64,000 nt of DNA, taken from an uncultured Microbacterium sp. (lineage in GTDB: Bacteria > Actinomycetota > Actinomycetes > Actinomycetales > Microbacteriaceae). The DNA is taken from the NCBI GenBank assembly GCA_913774845.1, contig CAJYJO010000003.1, forward strand, positions 112,969 to 176,968, in the 5' to 3' direction. Of this stretch, positions 50,559 to 58,345 are shown in pieces (position 1 is the stretch's first letter; every line of letters starts with the position of its first letter). The notes beneath the pieces are model-generated. The model worked only from the letters and a program-made list of their open reading frames with translations. It was not told the DNA's origin and searched no databases. The position numbers and the translations under genes are program-made.

Positions 50559-51479
50559 GTGAGTGACGAACGACGCATCAGCGCTGCCGGCCTGTCCACG
50601 CGGACCACCGAGGGAACGGTGCTCGACGCCTGGTTCCCGGAGCCCGTCCTGGGTGCTCCGGACGACCTGGATGCCGCCCGCGCGGCCCTCGAATCGTCGG
50701 CCGGCCCCGACGAGCGCCGGGGCGTCGTCGTCGAGACGGTCTCGCTCACGATCGACGCCGACGAGCCGCCCGCCTCCACCGTCGACGCGTACCTGCGTCT
50801 GCACGCGCTGTCGCACCTGCTCGTCCGCCCCAACGAGATCAACCTCGACGGGATCTTCGGCCACCTCCCCAATGTCGCGTGGACCAACGCCGGTCCGGTG
50901 CACCCCGACAACGCCGCACGTCTGCTACCGCAGCTCAAGCGCCACGGCATCCAGCTGCAGGGCCTCGACAAGTTCCCGCGTCTCACCGACTACGTGCTCC
51001 CCGCGGGCGTGCGCATCGCCGACGCCTCGCGCGTGCGCCTCGGCGCCCACCTCTCCCCCGGAACCACCGTGATGCACGAGGGCTTCGTCAACTTCAACGC
51101 CGGCACCCTCGGTGCCTCCATGATCGAGGGCCGGGTCTCGCAGGGCGTGGTCATCGGCGACGGCACCGACATCGGCGGCGGCGCGTCGATCATGGGCACC
51201 CTCTCGGGCGGCGGCACGCACCGCGTCTCGATCGGTGCGCGCACCCTCCTCGGCGCCAATGCCGGCATCGGGATCTCGCTCGGCGACGACTGCGTGGTCG
51301 AGGCGGGCCTGTACGTCACGGCCGGAACCAAGGTACGCGTCGGCGACGAGACGGTGAAGGCCGGCGACCTGTCGGGCCGCGACGGCATCCTGTTCCGTCG
51401 CAACTCCCTCACCGGCGCGGTCGAGGCCTCGGCCCGGGCGGGCGTGGGCGTGACGCTGAACGAGGCGCTGCACGCCTGA
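50559..51479 (+). CDS. dapD: Tetrahydrodipicolinate N-succinyltransferase
   Basis: 306 residues of the actinobacterial DapD type. An N-terminal alpha/beta domain is followed by a left-handed beta-helix of hexapeptide turns (about 150-265: GVRIADASRVRLGAHLSPGT, then VSQGVVIGDGTDIGGGASIMG). The segment GISLGDDCVVEAGLYVTAGTKV completes the coil. It uses succinyl-CoA to succinylate tetrahydrodipicolinate in the succinylase branch of lysine biosynthesis, the step whose product feeds dapC and dapE, both also in this window. GTG start, leaderless. The 76-bp gap to the TPR gene has a weak inverted repeat only. Confidence 0.94.
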   Translation: MSDERRISAAGLSTRTTEGTVLDAWFPEPVLGAPDDLDAARAALESSAGPDERRGVVVETVSLTIDADEPPASTVDAYLRLHALSHLLVRPNEINLDGIFGHLPNVAWTNAGPVHPDNAARLLPQLKRHGIQLQGLDKFPRLTDYVLPAGVRIADASRVRLGAHLSPGTTVMHEGFVNFNAGTLGASMIEGRVSQGVVIGDGTDIGGGASIMGTLSGGGTHRVSIGARTLLGANAGIGISLGDDCVVEAGLYVTAGTKVRVGDETVKAGDLSGRDGILFRRNSLTGAVEASARAGVGVTLNEALHA

Positions 51480-51555
51480 GGTCCCACCCGCACGATCGAC
51501 GACGCCGTTCCGCCCGGCCGCGCTGCACCGCGGCACGCTTCGGGAGGAGCGGCGT

Positions 51556-52062
51556 TCATCGCTCCGCGTCGACGCGTCGGGCCGGCCCCTCGCGCTGCTC
51601 ATCGAGCCGCCGCCTCGCGATGCGCAGCGCGTGCGCGGACGAGGCGACGAGGTCGGACGCGGAGTCGCCCTCTCGACGCAGCTCGAGGGCTCGACCGAAG
51701 TCGTCGATCGCATCGCCGAGCTCCCCCGCCGCGATCAACACCTTGCCCCGGTGCTGCCGCATCACCGCCTCACGGGCCGTGCCCTCGGCCTCGCGCACGA
51801 GATCGTCGTACTCGTCAAGGGCCGCGGCGATGTCGCCGAGCGTGCAGAGGCAGTCCGCGCGCAGAGCGCGGCGCCGAGCGGTGGTCGCCGGTTCCAGCAT
51901 CCGGAGCGCCCGTTCCGCATTGCCGCTCCACAGGGCCTCCACGGCGTCGACGAGCGGATCCGCGCGCAGGCCGTGCCGGAAGGCCGCGGCCTCCGTGATC
52001 CGCGGCCGCAGGTCGGCGCCGATCACCCAGCCGGGACCGCCGGGGATCTCGTCGGCATCCAT
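51556..52062 (-). CDS. TPR-like small protein
   Basis: 168 residues, almost all alpha-helical. Three helix-turn-helix units resembling tetratricopeptide repeats occur (around VDAVEALWSGNAERALRMLEPA, RRRALRADCLCTLGDIAAALDEYDDLVRE and RGKVLIAAGELGDAIDDFGRALELRR). The C-terminus is basic. Such proteins mediate protein contacts; no partner is known. It follows ddaH on the same strand with only one base between stop and ATG, so it is in the same operon. I do not recognise a specific family name. Confidence 0.75.
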   Translation of the reverse strand: MDADEIPGGPGWVIGADLRPRITEAAAFRHGLRADPLVDAVEALWSGNAERALRMLEPATTARRRALRADCLCTLGDIAAALDEYDDLVREAEGTAREAVMRQHRGKVLIAAGELGDAIDDFGRALELRREGDSASDLVASSAHALRIARRRLDEQREGPARRVDAER

Positions 52063-52063
52063 C

Positions 52064-52825
52064 TCAGTCGCGGACGCGCACCGACAGGCACGTGACGCAC
52101 CCCTCGAGCTTCTCGAACTCGCTCACGTCGACGGTGACGACCTCGAGGCCGCGCGATCGATGCTCCGCCGCGGTGGCGGGGGCGTCCGCCGACATCAGCA
52201 CCGTCTCGTCGTCGAGGACCACCACGGCCGTACCGTGCTCCTCGGGGACGCCCGCGAACACCGGGAACAGCGAGGCGTCGTCGACCAACGGCTCGAATCC
52301 CACGACCGTCCCGTCGGGAAGAGCCGTCACCCCCGACTTCAGGTGGAGGACCTTCGTGACCGGGATCTCGCGCACCTCCCAGCCGCGCGGGGTCAGCAGT
52401 TCGCGTAGCTGGCCGATGCCCGCGGCGTTCGTCCGCGACGAGGCGCCCACGTAGACGGTGCGCCCGACCTTCAGCACGTCGCCCCCGTCGAGGGTGCCCG
52501 GCTCGTCGATCTCGGCGATCTCGATCCCGGATGCCGCCACCGCGGCCCGGACGCTCTCGGTCTCGCCGCGGCGCGAGACGGCACCCGCGCGGCACAGCAC
52601 CGCGAGACGGTCGAACATCACCACGGCATCCTCGACGAACACCCCGTCGGGCTGGTCGTCGGCCGGATCGATCTCGATGACCTCCCACCCGCGCGAGGCG
52701 AACACCTCGACGTAGGCGCGCCACTGGGCGAGGGCGAGGGCCGCGTCGACGGGAACGCGGTCGAGATGGGTGAGCTCGCCCTCGGCGAGTCGCGACGACG
52801 GACGGCGGACGAACAGACGCGGCAT
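52064..52825 (-). CDS. ddaH: Dimethylargininase-family protein (DDAH)
   Basis: 253 residues, full length for the family. The substrate-guanidinium motif is FVEDAVVMF (Glu/Asp), the catalytic His is His161 in VLHLKSGVT and the nucleophile is Cys246 in EGCVTCLSVRV. TLDGGDVLKVGRTVYVGASSRTN is the conserved middle segment. Expected reaction: hydrolysis of N-omega-methylarginines (or arginine analogues) to citrulline and methylamines; the physiological substrate in an environmental actinomycete is uncertain. ATG start with TAGGGT 6 nt upstream. Operon partner: the TPR-like gene. Confidence 0.92.
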   Translation of the reverse strand: MPRLFVRRPSSRLAEGELTHLDRVPVDAALALAQWRAYVEVFASRGWEVIEIDPADDQPDGVFVEDAVVMFDRLAVLCRAGAVSRRGETESVRAAVAASGIEIAEIDEPGTLDGGDVLKVGRTVYVGASSRTNAAGIGQLRELLTPRGWEVREIPVTKVLHLKSGVTALPDGTVVGFEPLVDDASLFPVFAGVPEEHGTAVVVLDDETVLMSADAPATAAEHRSRGLEVVTVDVSEFEKLEGCVTCLSVRVRD

Positions 52826-52831
52826 GCCCCG

Positions 52832-52837
52832 ACCCTA
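52832..52837 (-). promoter_or_regulatory. Leaderless -10 box (TAGGGT) of ddaH
   Basis: TAGGGT on the minus strand, 6 nt (CGGGGC) before the ATG at 52825. Confidence 0.55.
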
Positions 52838-52897
52838 GCGGGTGGGGCGCGAACGCTGCGGCCCTGGGGCCCCCTGCCGCACCATTGCCCCCCCCTC

Positions 52898-53151
52898 GTC
52901 CCACTTATGACGGTGCTCGTCCCACTTATGGCTGGTCCAGGCGCCTCCAACCCGCCATAAGTGGGACAAGGTTCCGGTCCTCAGCACAGCCCCAGCGACC
53001 CTGGGCACGGAGCTCATCCCTCCGGCCTCCCCGCCGCACCATCGCCCCCCTCGTCCCACTTACGACGGTGCTCGTCCCACTTATGGCTACTCCACAGGCC
53101 CCCAACCGGCCATAAGTGGGACGAGGTCCCACCCCCGGCCACAAGTGGGAC
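52898..53151. repeat. Inverted-repeat patch with GTCCCACTTATGGC arms
   Basis: Two copies of one element: a lone GTCCCACTTAT/C-GAC half, then GTCCCACTTATGGC and GCCATAAGTGGGAC facing each other across a 21-bp spacer (52919-52932 with 52954-52967, and 53074-53087 with 53109-53122). A diverged extra half (GCCACAAGTGGGAC, 53138-53151) follows. The period is 155 bp. The arms are AT-richer than their setting. The patch fills the space between ddaH and gltA; I see no gene in it. Confidence 0.88.
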
Positions 53152-53176
53152 ATGGTCCCACCCCGCACGCACAGCA

Positions 53177-53212
53177 AAGCGCCCCGCCCCTCAAGAGAGG
53201 GACGGGGCGCTT
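53177..53212 (-). terminator. Terminator of gltA
   Basis: A 10-bp outer stem (AAGCGCCCCG / CGGGGCGCTT) continued by CCCTC/GAGGG across one mismatch, loop AAGA. It lies 9 bp downstream of the gltA stop on the minus strand. Confidence 0.8.
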
Positions 53213-53221
53213 CAGGCCGGG

Positions 53222-54517
53222 TCAGACCCCGGGATAGTGGCGCTCGGCGGCCCCCGTGTACAGCTGCTGCGGGCGGCCGATCTTGGTCTGCGGGTCGGTG
53301 ATCGCCTCGCGCCACTGCGCCAGCCAGCCGGGCAGGCGGCCGATCGCGAAGAGCACCGTGAACATGCGGGTGGGGAAGCCCATCGCCTTGTAGATGACGC
53401 CGGTGTAGAAGTCGACGTTCGGGTAGAGGCGGCGCTCCTTGAAGTAGTCGTCTTCGAGGGCGATCTGCTCGAGCTCCTTGGCGAGGTCGAGCAGCGGGTC
53501 GCTGACGCCGAGTGCCTCGAGCACCTCGTCGGCCGCCTCTTTCACGAGCTTCGCGCGCGGGTCGTAGTTCTTGTAGACGCGGTGACCGAAGCCCATGAGC
53601 TTCACGCCGTCTTCCTTGTTCTTGACGCGCTCCACGAAACGCTCGACGCTCTCGCCGGAGTCGCGGATGCGGCCGAGCATCTGCAGCACGGCCTCGTTGG
53701 CACCGCCGTGCAGGGGGCCGGAAAGGGCCTGGATGCCGGCGGAGATCGACGCGAACTGGTTGGCGCCGGTCGAGCCGACGAGGCGCACCGTCGAGGTGGA
53801 GGCGTTCTGCTCGTGGTCGGCGTGCAGCATGAGCAGCAGGTCGAGGGCCTTCGTCATGACCGGGTTGACCTGGTAGATCTCGCTGAGCACACCGAAGTTG
53901 AGCTTGAGGAAGTTGTCGACGAACGACAGCGAGTTGTCGGGGTACAGGAACGCCTGGCCGATGCTCTTCTTGTGCGCGTACGCCGCGATGACGGGCAGCT
54001 TCGCCAGCATGCGGACCGTGTTGAGCTCGACGTGCTCGGGGTTGTGCGGGTCGGACTCGGCCTCGTAGTAGGTCGACAGCGCTGCGGTCGCGGCGGACAG
54101 CACCGACATGGGGTGCGCGGTCGGCGGCAGCGACGAGAAGAAGCGCTTGAGGTCTTCGTGCAGGAGCGTGTGACGGCGGATGCGCTCGTCGAACGAGGCG
54201 AGCTCGGATGCCGAGGGCAGCTCGCCGTAGATGAGCAGCCACGCGACCTCGAGGTAGGTGCTGTTCTTGGCCAGCTGCTCGATCGGATAGCCGCGGTAGC
54301 GGAGGATGCCCTGGTCGCCGTCGATGAAGGTGATGTCGGACTTCGTCGACGCGGTGTTGACGAAGCCGTAATCGAGCGTGGTGTGCCCGGTCTGCTTGGT
54401 CAGCGACGCGATGTCGATGCTCGGGACGCCGTCGGTGCCGCGCAGGACCGGGAATTCGGCGGTGGTGCCCCCTACCGTGAGAGTGGCCTTGTCCTGCTGC
54501 GTGCCCGCGTCGCTCAC
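53222..54517 (-). CDS. gltA: Citrate synthase
   Basis: 431 residues, type II hexameric-like form. Catalytic motifs: GANQFASISAGIQALSGPLHGGANEAVL (first active-site His), MGFGHRVYKNYDPRA (second His) and NVDFYTGVIYKAMGF (Asp). It condenses acetyl-CoA with oxaloacetate to open the TCA cycle. The GTG start at 54517 follows a perfect AAGGAGG at 5 nt; the longer frame to 54634 is less likely. TAGGCT about 150 nt upstream could be the -10, giving one of the longest leaders in the window. Terminator just after the stop. Confidence 0.96.
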   Translation of the reverse strand: MSDAGTQQDKATLTVGGTTAEFPVLRGTDGVPSIDIASLTKQTGHTTLDYGFVNTASTKSDITFIDGDQGILRYRGYPIEQLAKNSTYLEVAWLLIYGELPSASELASFDERIRRHTLLHEDLKRFFSSLPPTAHPMSVLSAATAALSTYYEAESDPHNPEHVELNTVRMLAKLPVIAAYAHKKSIGQAFLYPDNSLSFVDNFLKLNFGVLSEIYQVNPVMTKALDLLLMLHADHEQNASTSTVRLVGSTGANQFASISAGIQALSGPLHGGANEAVLQMLGRIRDSGESVERFVERVKNKEDGVKLMGFGHRVYKNYDPRAKLVKEAADEVLEALGVSDPLLDLAKELEQIALEDDYFKERRLYPNVDFYTGVIYKAMGFPTRMFTVLFAIGRLPGWLAQWREAITDPQTKIGRPQQLYTGAAERHYPGV

Positions 54518-54709
54518 CGCGCCTCCTTGCGATTTCTGGTCGCCCGTGTGGTCGAACGCGGGGGGTTGCGGAGCCCCGCGATCTTCTCGACCGATGGATG
54601 CCACGGGAATGGCATCCGGGTCGGCGGGGCGCACGGAGGATGACCCCGCGCGACCTGCCTTTACAGCCTAGTAGTCACTCCGACGTACAGATGACACCGC
54701 CAAAGGACA

Positions 54710-54726
54710 CCTCCATCGAATGGAGG
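54710..54726 (-). terminator. Weak hairpin downstream of dapC
   Basis: CCTCCAT, loop CGA, ATGGAGG: a perfect 7-bp stem 11 bp past the dapC stop. It has no T-tail. It may end the ferredoxin-dapC transcript before the gltA leader. Confidence 0.45.
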
Positions 54727-54737
54727 GATCCTCCTGG

Positions 54738-55841
54738 TCAGCCCCTCAGGCGGTCCGCGGCGGCGGCGATGCGCTCATCGGTGGCCGTCAGCGAGAAGCG
54801 CACGTGGTCGGGGAAATGCGTGCCGTAGAAGTGTCCCGGACCCACCAGGATGCCGAGGTCGGCGAGGCGTCCCACACTCTCCCACGCGTCGCGACCCTCG
54901 GTCGCCCAGAGGTACAGGCCTCCCTCGCTGCGGTCGACGGTGAACCCGGCCGCCTCGACCGCGGGCTTAAGCAGGGCGCGGCGGTGGGCGTAGCGCTCGC
55001 GCTGCTCGACGACGTGCGCGTCGTCGCCGAGGGCGACGGTCATCGCCCGCTGCACGGGCGCGGGAGGCATGAGCCCCAGATGCTTGCGACCGGTGAGCAG
55101 ACGCGTGACGAGACGCGGGTCGCCGGCGAGGAACGCCGCGCGATAGCCGGCCAGGTTCGACTGCTTGCTCAGCGAGTACACCGAGAGCACGTCGGTGAGG
55201 TCGCCGTCGACGACGGCCGGGTCGAGCACGCTCGGGACGGGCTGCGCGTCCCACGGGGCGTCCCAGCCCAACTCGGCGTAGCACTCGTCGGATGCCAGGA
55301 CGGCTCCGATCTCGCGCGCTCGGGTCACGGCATCCCGAAGCTCGTCCGTCGAGAGCACGCGGCCGTCGGGGTTGCCCGGGGAGTTGATCCAGACCAGCCG
55401 GGTGTGCGCGGGCCAGTCCGCGGGATCATCGGATGCCACGGCCTCGGCGCCCACGAGACGCGCACCGACCTCGTAGGTGGGGTACGCGGCGCGCGGGTGC
55501 ACGACGGCGTCGCCGGGGCCGAGACCCAGGAGCAGCGGCAGCAGGGCCACGAGCTCCTTCGAGCCGACCGTGGGGAGGACGTTCTCCGCGCTCAGGTCGG
55601 GCACGCCGCGACGGCGGTGGTACCACTCGGCGATCGCCTCACGCAGAGCCGGGGTGCCCGCGGTCTGCGGATAGGCGTGCGCATCGGTGGCGTCGGCCAG
55701 AGCCTCGGCGATCACCGCGGGGGTCGGATCGACGGGCGAGCCGATCGAGAGGTCGACGATCCCGTCGGGGTGGCGCCGCGCGCGTTCCGCATACGGAGCG
55801 ACCGCGTCCCACGGGTAGTCGGCGAGGTCGGCGACGCCCAC
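54738..55841 (-). CDS. dapC: Succinyldiaminopimelate aminotransferase
   Basis: 367 residues, fold-type I PLP aminotransferase. The Schiff-base lysine is in YSLSKQSNLAGYRAAFLAG, and the cofactor/substrate residues are in INSPGNPDGRVLS (Asn), SDECYAELGW (Asp, Tyr) and HVRFSLTAT (carboxylate-binding Arg). It converts N-succinyl-2-amino-6-oxopimelate to N-succinyl-LL-DAP using glutamate, between DapD and DapE. The GTG lies 3 bp after the ferredoxin stop. The ferredoxin-dapC pair is conserved across actinobacteria (Rv1177-Rv1178 in M. tuberculosis, from memory), which supports the assignment over a generic aminotransferase. Confidence 0.92.
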   Translation of the reverse strand: MGVADLADYPWDAVAPYAERARRHPDGIVDLSIGSPVDPTPAVIAEALADATDAHAYPQTAGTPALREAIAEWYHRRRGVPDLSAENVLPTVGSKELVALLPLLLGLGPGDAVVHPRAAYPTYEVGARLVGAEAVASDDPADWPAHTRLVWINSPGNPDGRVLSTDELRDAVTRAREIGAVLASDECYAELGWDAPWDAQPVPSVLDPAVVDGDLTDVLSVYSLSKQSNLAGYRAAFLAGDPRLVTRLLTGRKHLGLMPPAPVQRAMTVALGDDAHVVEQRERYAHRRALLKPAVEAAGFTVDRSEGGLYLWATEGRDAWESVGRLADLGILVGPGHFYGTHFPDHVRFSLTATDERIAAAADRLRG

Positions 55842-55844
55842 GGG

Positions 55845-56165
55845 TCAGTGGCTCTGCGGGGGCAGCGCGGTGATGACGGGATGGTCCTTGGCGATCACGC
55901 CGACCTTGGCCGCACCACCGGGGGAACCGATGTCGTCGAAGAACTCGACGTTGGCCTTGTAGTAGTCGGACCACTCTTCGGGCAGGTCGTCTTCGTAGTA
56001 GATCGCCTCGACGGGGCAGACCGGCTCGCACGCACCGCAGTCGACGCATTCGTCGGGGTGGATGTAGAGCGACCGCTCGCCTTCGTAGATGCAGTCGACC
56101 GGACACTCGTCGATGCAGGCGCGGTCTTTGACATCGACGCACGGGAGGGCGATCACGTAAGTCAC
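55845..56165 (-). CDS. fdxA: Seven-iron ferredoxin
   Basis: 106 residues. Cysteines at 9, 17, 21, 40, 43, 46 and 50, plus Cys25, match the 7Fe layout: one [3Fe-4S] centre (C9, C17, C50) and one [4Fe-4S] centre (C21, C40, C43, C46). The C-terminal extension [25 protein letters not shown] is typical of actinobacterial FdxA/FdxC. A soluble electron carrier for cytochrome P450s or other oxidoreductases; the partner is not in the window. GTG start with TAGACT 6 nt upstream. Shares a transcript with dapC, although no link in function is obvious. Confidence 0.94.
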   Translation of the reverse strand: MTYVIALPCVDVKDRACIDECPVDCIYEGERSLYIHPDECVDCGACEPVCPVEAIYYEDDLPEEWSDYYKANVEFFDDIGSPGGAAKVGVIAKDHPVITALPPQSH

Positions 56166-56171
56166 GGGCCC

Positions 56172-56177
56172 AGTCTA
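56172..56177 (-). promoter_or_regulatory. Leaderless -10 box (TAGACT) of the ferredoxin-dapC operon
   Basis: TAGACT on the minus strand, 6 nt (GGGCCC) before the GTG at 56165. The same hexamer and spacing occur at the next gene upstream. Confidence 0.6.
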
Positions 56178-56217
56178 GCCGCGCGCGAGGCGGGAGCCCC
56201 GCCGCGTGACGCGGAGC

Positions 56218-56616
56218 TTAAGATTCGGCCGGACGCGAGGAATCGCTCAGCTTCGAGAAGTCGGGCCAGAGCGCGACGAGGACCATCAGCGCCGGTCCGA
56301 CGACGGTCCACACGAGCGGGAGCCACTCCGTTCCCGCGGTGGGGGCGGCCACGATCGCCGAACCTCCCGGACCCACCTGCGAGAACAGGTACGTCGCGGC
56401 GGTGAGGCCGAGACCGCCGGCGAGGGCGTTCACCCGATCGCCGGTGAGGGTGCGCAGCGCCACGAGGAGCGCCGCGCTGCCGATGGTCGCGAGCAGGAGC
56501 CCGACCGGGAGCGGACCGACGAGGAAGGCCTGACCGACCGTGCCGGCGGTGCCGTAGAAGGCGCCGACGAGGAAGGCGACGACCCAACCGACCAGGCGCA
56601 GAATCGTGGAACTCAC
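56218..56616 (-). CDS. Small four-helix membrane protein (DUF6113-like)
   Basis: 132 residues with four hydrophobic segments (about 5-24, 31-52, 64-82 and 95-116) and a charged C-terminus FSKLSDSSRPAES. It fits actinobacterial DUF6113-type proteins of unknown function; the family name is tentative. GTG start with TAGACT 6 nt upstream. It lies 52 bp before the ferredoxin gene's start, but that gene has its own -10 box, so they are likely separate units. No catalytic residues stand out. Confidence 0.7.
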   Translation of the reverse strand: MSSTILRLVGWVVAFLVGAFYGTAGTVGQAFLVGPLPVGLLLATIGSAALLVALRTLTGDRVNALAGGLGLTAATYLFSQVGPGGSAIVAAPTAGTEWLPLVWTVVGPALMVLVALWPDFSKLSDSSRPAES

Positions 56617-56622
56617 CCGCCG

Positions 56623-56628
56623 AGTCTA
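56623..56628 (-). promoter_or_regulatory. Leaderless -10 box (TAGACT) of the DUF6113-like gene
   Basis: TAGACT on the minus strand, 6 nt (CGGCGG) before the GTG at 56616. Confidence 0.6.
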
Positions 56629-56662
56629 GAAGCGTCGCCGATGGCCCGGCTGGGAGCGCCCG

Positions 56663-56977
56663 TCAGGCCGCCCATCCCCACAGCCGCAGCAGAGCCGCGG
56701 TGGCTGCGGCCGCCGCGACCACCAGGAGGAAAGGCGCCCGCGCCCACAGCAGCACGGCCGCGACCCCGACCGCCGGGACGCGAGCATCGACGACGATCAA
56801 CGAGCCCACCGCGAGCGTCTGCACCACGACGAGCGCCGACAACAACGCCACGGTCAACAGGTCGGCGATGCGGGCCGGTCGAGGCGCCTCGATCCAGCGG
56901 GCCGGCACCAGGTAGCCCACCGCTTTGAGGGCGACGCAGAGAAGGGATGCCACGAGCACCGCGGTCCAGAGGGTCAT
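56663..56977 (-). CDS. azlD: Branched-chain amino-acid exporter small subunit (AzlD)
   Basis: 104 residues, three to four membrane helices (LWTAVLVASLLCVALKAVGYLVP at the start, LLTVALLSALVVVQTLAVG in the middle, hydrophobic C-terminus). This is the AzlD family, obligate partner of AzlC (BrnF/BrnE type in Corynebacterium). The ATG overlaps the azlC stop, a conserved coupling giving equal amounts of the two subunits. Together they export branched-chain amino acids or methionine; substrate here inferred. The frame continues upstream antisense to the regulator gene but has no meaning there. Confidence 0.88.
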   Translation of the reverse strand: MTLWTAVLVASLLCVALKAVGYLVPARWIEAPRPARIADLLTVALLSALVVVQTLAVGSLIVVDARVPAVGVAAVLLWARAPFLLVVAAAAATAALLRLWGWAA

Positions 56978-57687
56978 GGCATGCTCTTCTCTCTCGTGGA
57001 CGCGCGGGAGCGCGGGTCGAACAGTCCCGCCGCGACGGCGACGCCGGCGGCGGCGATGACGGGGATCCCGGGCATGAGCACGGGGGTGAGCAGTGCGGCC
57101 ACGACGGCGGCCCCGGCGGCGACCGCGAGCGGCTGACGACCGCGCAGGCGCGGCCAGAGGAGGGCGAGGAACGCCGCCGCCGCAGCGGCGTCGAGACCGT
57201 ACGCGCGGGGATCGCCGAGGACGTCGCCGAGGAGCGCCCCGAGCAGGGTGGACAGGTTCCACCCGAGCCAGATGGCGACGCCGGTGACCCAGAACCCCGT
57301 CTGGCGCGCGCGGGACTCCCCCTGCGCGAGGGCGACCGCGACGGACTCGTCGATCGTGAAATGCGTGGCCAGCGCTTTCCGCCAGAATCCGCCGGCGACG
57401 ACCGGGGCCATGCGCATCGCATAGGCGGCGTTGCGGACACCGAGGAGCACCGAGGAGGCAATCGCTGCCGGCGCCGCCGCCACCCCTCCGGCGGCGATGA
57501 CGCCGACGAAGGCGAACTGCGAGCCGCCGGTGAACATGAGCAGGCTCAACACGCAGGTCTGCCAGATGTCGAGCCCGGACGACACGGAGAGGGCGCCGAA
57601 GGAGATGCCGTAGGCGCTCGTCGCGAGAGCGACGGCGAGTCCCTGCCGCGTCGCGACACCCCCAGGTGTTCGGTAGAACGAACGCAT
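56974..57687 (-). CDS. azlC: Branched-chain amino-acid exporter large subunit (AzlC)
   Basis: 237 residues. The family segment LAVALATSAYGISFGALSVSSGLDIWQTCVLSLLMFTGGSQFAFVG contains the first two helices. SSVLLGVRNAAYAMRMAPV follows and ATHFTIDESVAVAL is the conserved Asp/Glu loop. Five to seven helices in all. I choose the ATG at 57687, since TTGACG - 17 bp - CACGAT ends 7 nt upstream; an in-frame TTG at 57723 lies inside that promoter. Divergent from an XRE-cupin regulator that probably controls it. Confidence 0.88.
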   Translation of the reverse strand: MRSFYRTPGGVATRQGLAVALATSAYGISFGALSVSSGLDIWQTCVLSLLMFTGGSQFAFVGVIAAGGVAAAPAAIASSVLLGVRNAAYAMRMAPVVAGGFWRKALATHFTIDESVAVALAQGESRARQTGFWVTGVAIWLGWNLSTLLGALLGDVLGDPRAYGLDAAAAAAFLALLWPRLRGRQPLAVAAGAAVVAALLTPVLMPGIPVIAAAGVAVAAGLFDPRSRASTREKSMP

Positions 57688-57694
57688 GGACATC

Positions 57695-57723
57695 ATCGTG
57701 AACGACGCGCGGCCGTTCGTCAA
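57695..57723 (-). promoter_or_regulatory. Promoter of azlCD
   Basis: Minus strand: TTGACG (57718-57723), 17-bp spacer, CACGAT (57695-57700), then 7 nt to the azlC ATG. Five of six matches at -35 and a weaker -10, giving an essentially leaderless transcript. Confidence 0.55.
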
Positions 57724-57737
57724 GTCGAACGATCGAC
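57724..57737. promoter_or_regulatory. Operator candidate GTCGA-ACGA-TCGAC
   Basis: A 14-bp inverted repeat centred between the divergent azlC and XRE genes, directly upstream of the azlC -35 box and inside the spacer of the XRE promoter. A natural site for the XRE dimer to act on both promoters. Confidence 0.45.
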
Positions 57738-57740
57738 GAG

Positions 57741-57746
57741 CATAAT
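57741..57746 (+). promoter_or_regulatory. Leaderless -10 box (CATAAT) of the XRE regulator gene
   Basis: CATAAT, 6 nt (GAACGC), then the ATG at 57753; five of six matches to TATAAT. Confidence 0.55.
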
Positions 57747-57752
57747 GAACGC

Positions 57753-58304
57753 ATGACGGATCTCGGTGACCGCATCGCCTCGACTCTGCGCCGCGAGCGA
57801 GAACGCCGCGACCTGAGCGTCTCGGAACTGGCCCGACGTGCGGGCGTGGCCAAGGCCACGGTCTCGCAGCTGGAGAACGGCGGCGGCAACCCGAGCGTCG
57901 AGACGCTGTGGGCGCTGGCGACGACGCTCGAGATCCCCTTCGCGGACTTCGTCGACGAGGGCGCCCACTCCCCCACGCTCATCCGCGCGGGTGAAGCCGG
58001 CACGGCCGTGGCATCCTCGGCATCCGACTACATCGCCGTCCTGCTCTCGGCCAGTCCTCCGCACGCGCGTCGCGACATCTACCTGCTGTCCGCCGAGCCC
58101 GGTGCGCCCCGTCGATCCGACCCCCATCCCCGCGGGACGATCGAGCACCTCGTGATGGTGTCGGGACGCGGGCTCGCGGGACCGGCCGACGACCCCTACG
58201 AGCTCTCTCCCGGCGACTACCTCTCCTACGCGGGCGACGCCCCGCACGTGTTCGAGGCGTTGACGCCGGGCATGAGCGCCGTCTGCGTCGTCGAATCGCG
58301 CTGA
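57753..58304 (+). CDS. XRE-family regulator with C-terminal cupin domain
   Basis: 183 residues. Helix-turn-helix [40 protein letters not shown] (about 23-62), then a cupin sensor (about 110-180, with [45 protein letters not shown]). Regulators of this layout sense a small molecule in the cupin and often control the adjacent transporter; here that is azlCD, divergent with 65 bp between the starts. The inferred effector is an amino acid. The downstream side ends in a hairpin. Confident in fold, inferred in target. Confidence 0.88.
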   Translation: MTDLGDRIASTLRRERERRDLSVSELARRAGVAKATVSQLENGGGNPSVETLWALATTLEIPFADFVDEGAHSPTLIRAGEAGTAVASSASDYIAVLLSASPPHARRDIYLLSAEPGAPRRSDPHPRGTIEHLVMVSGRGLAGPADDPYELSPGDYLSYAGDAPHVFEALTPGMSAVCVVESR

Positions 58305-58345
58305 CGAGCCTCGCGTCGGGCCGGCGGGCCGATCGCATCACGGGA

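Noticed and set aside
52898-53151. Insertion sequence ends
   Set aside because: Inverted arms are present, but there is no transposase between or beside them and no target-site duplication that I can see.
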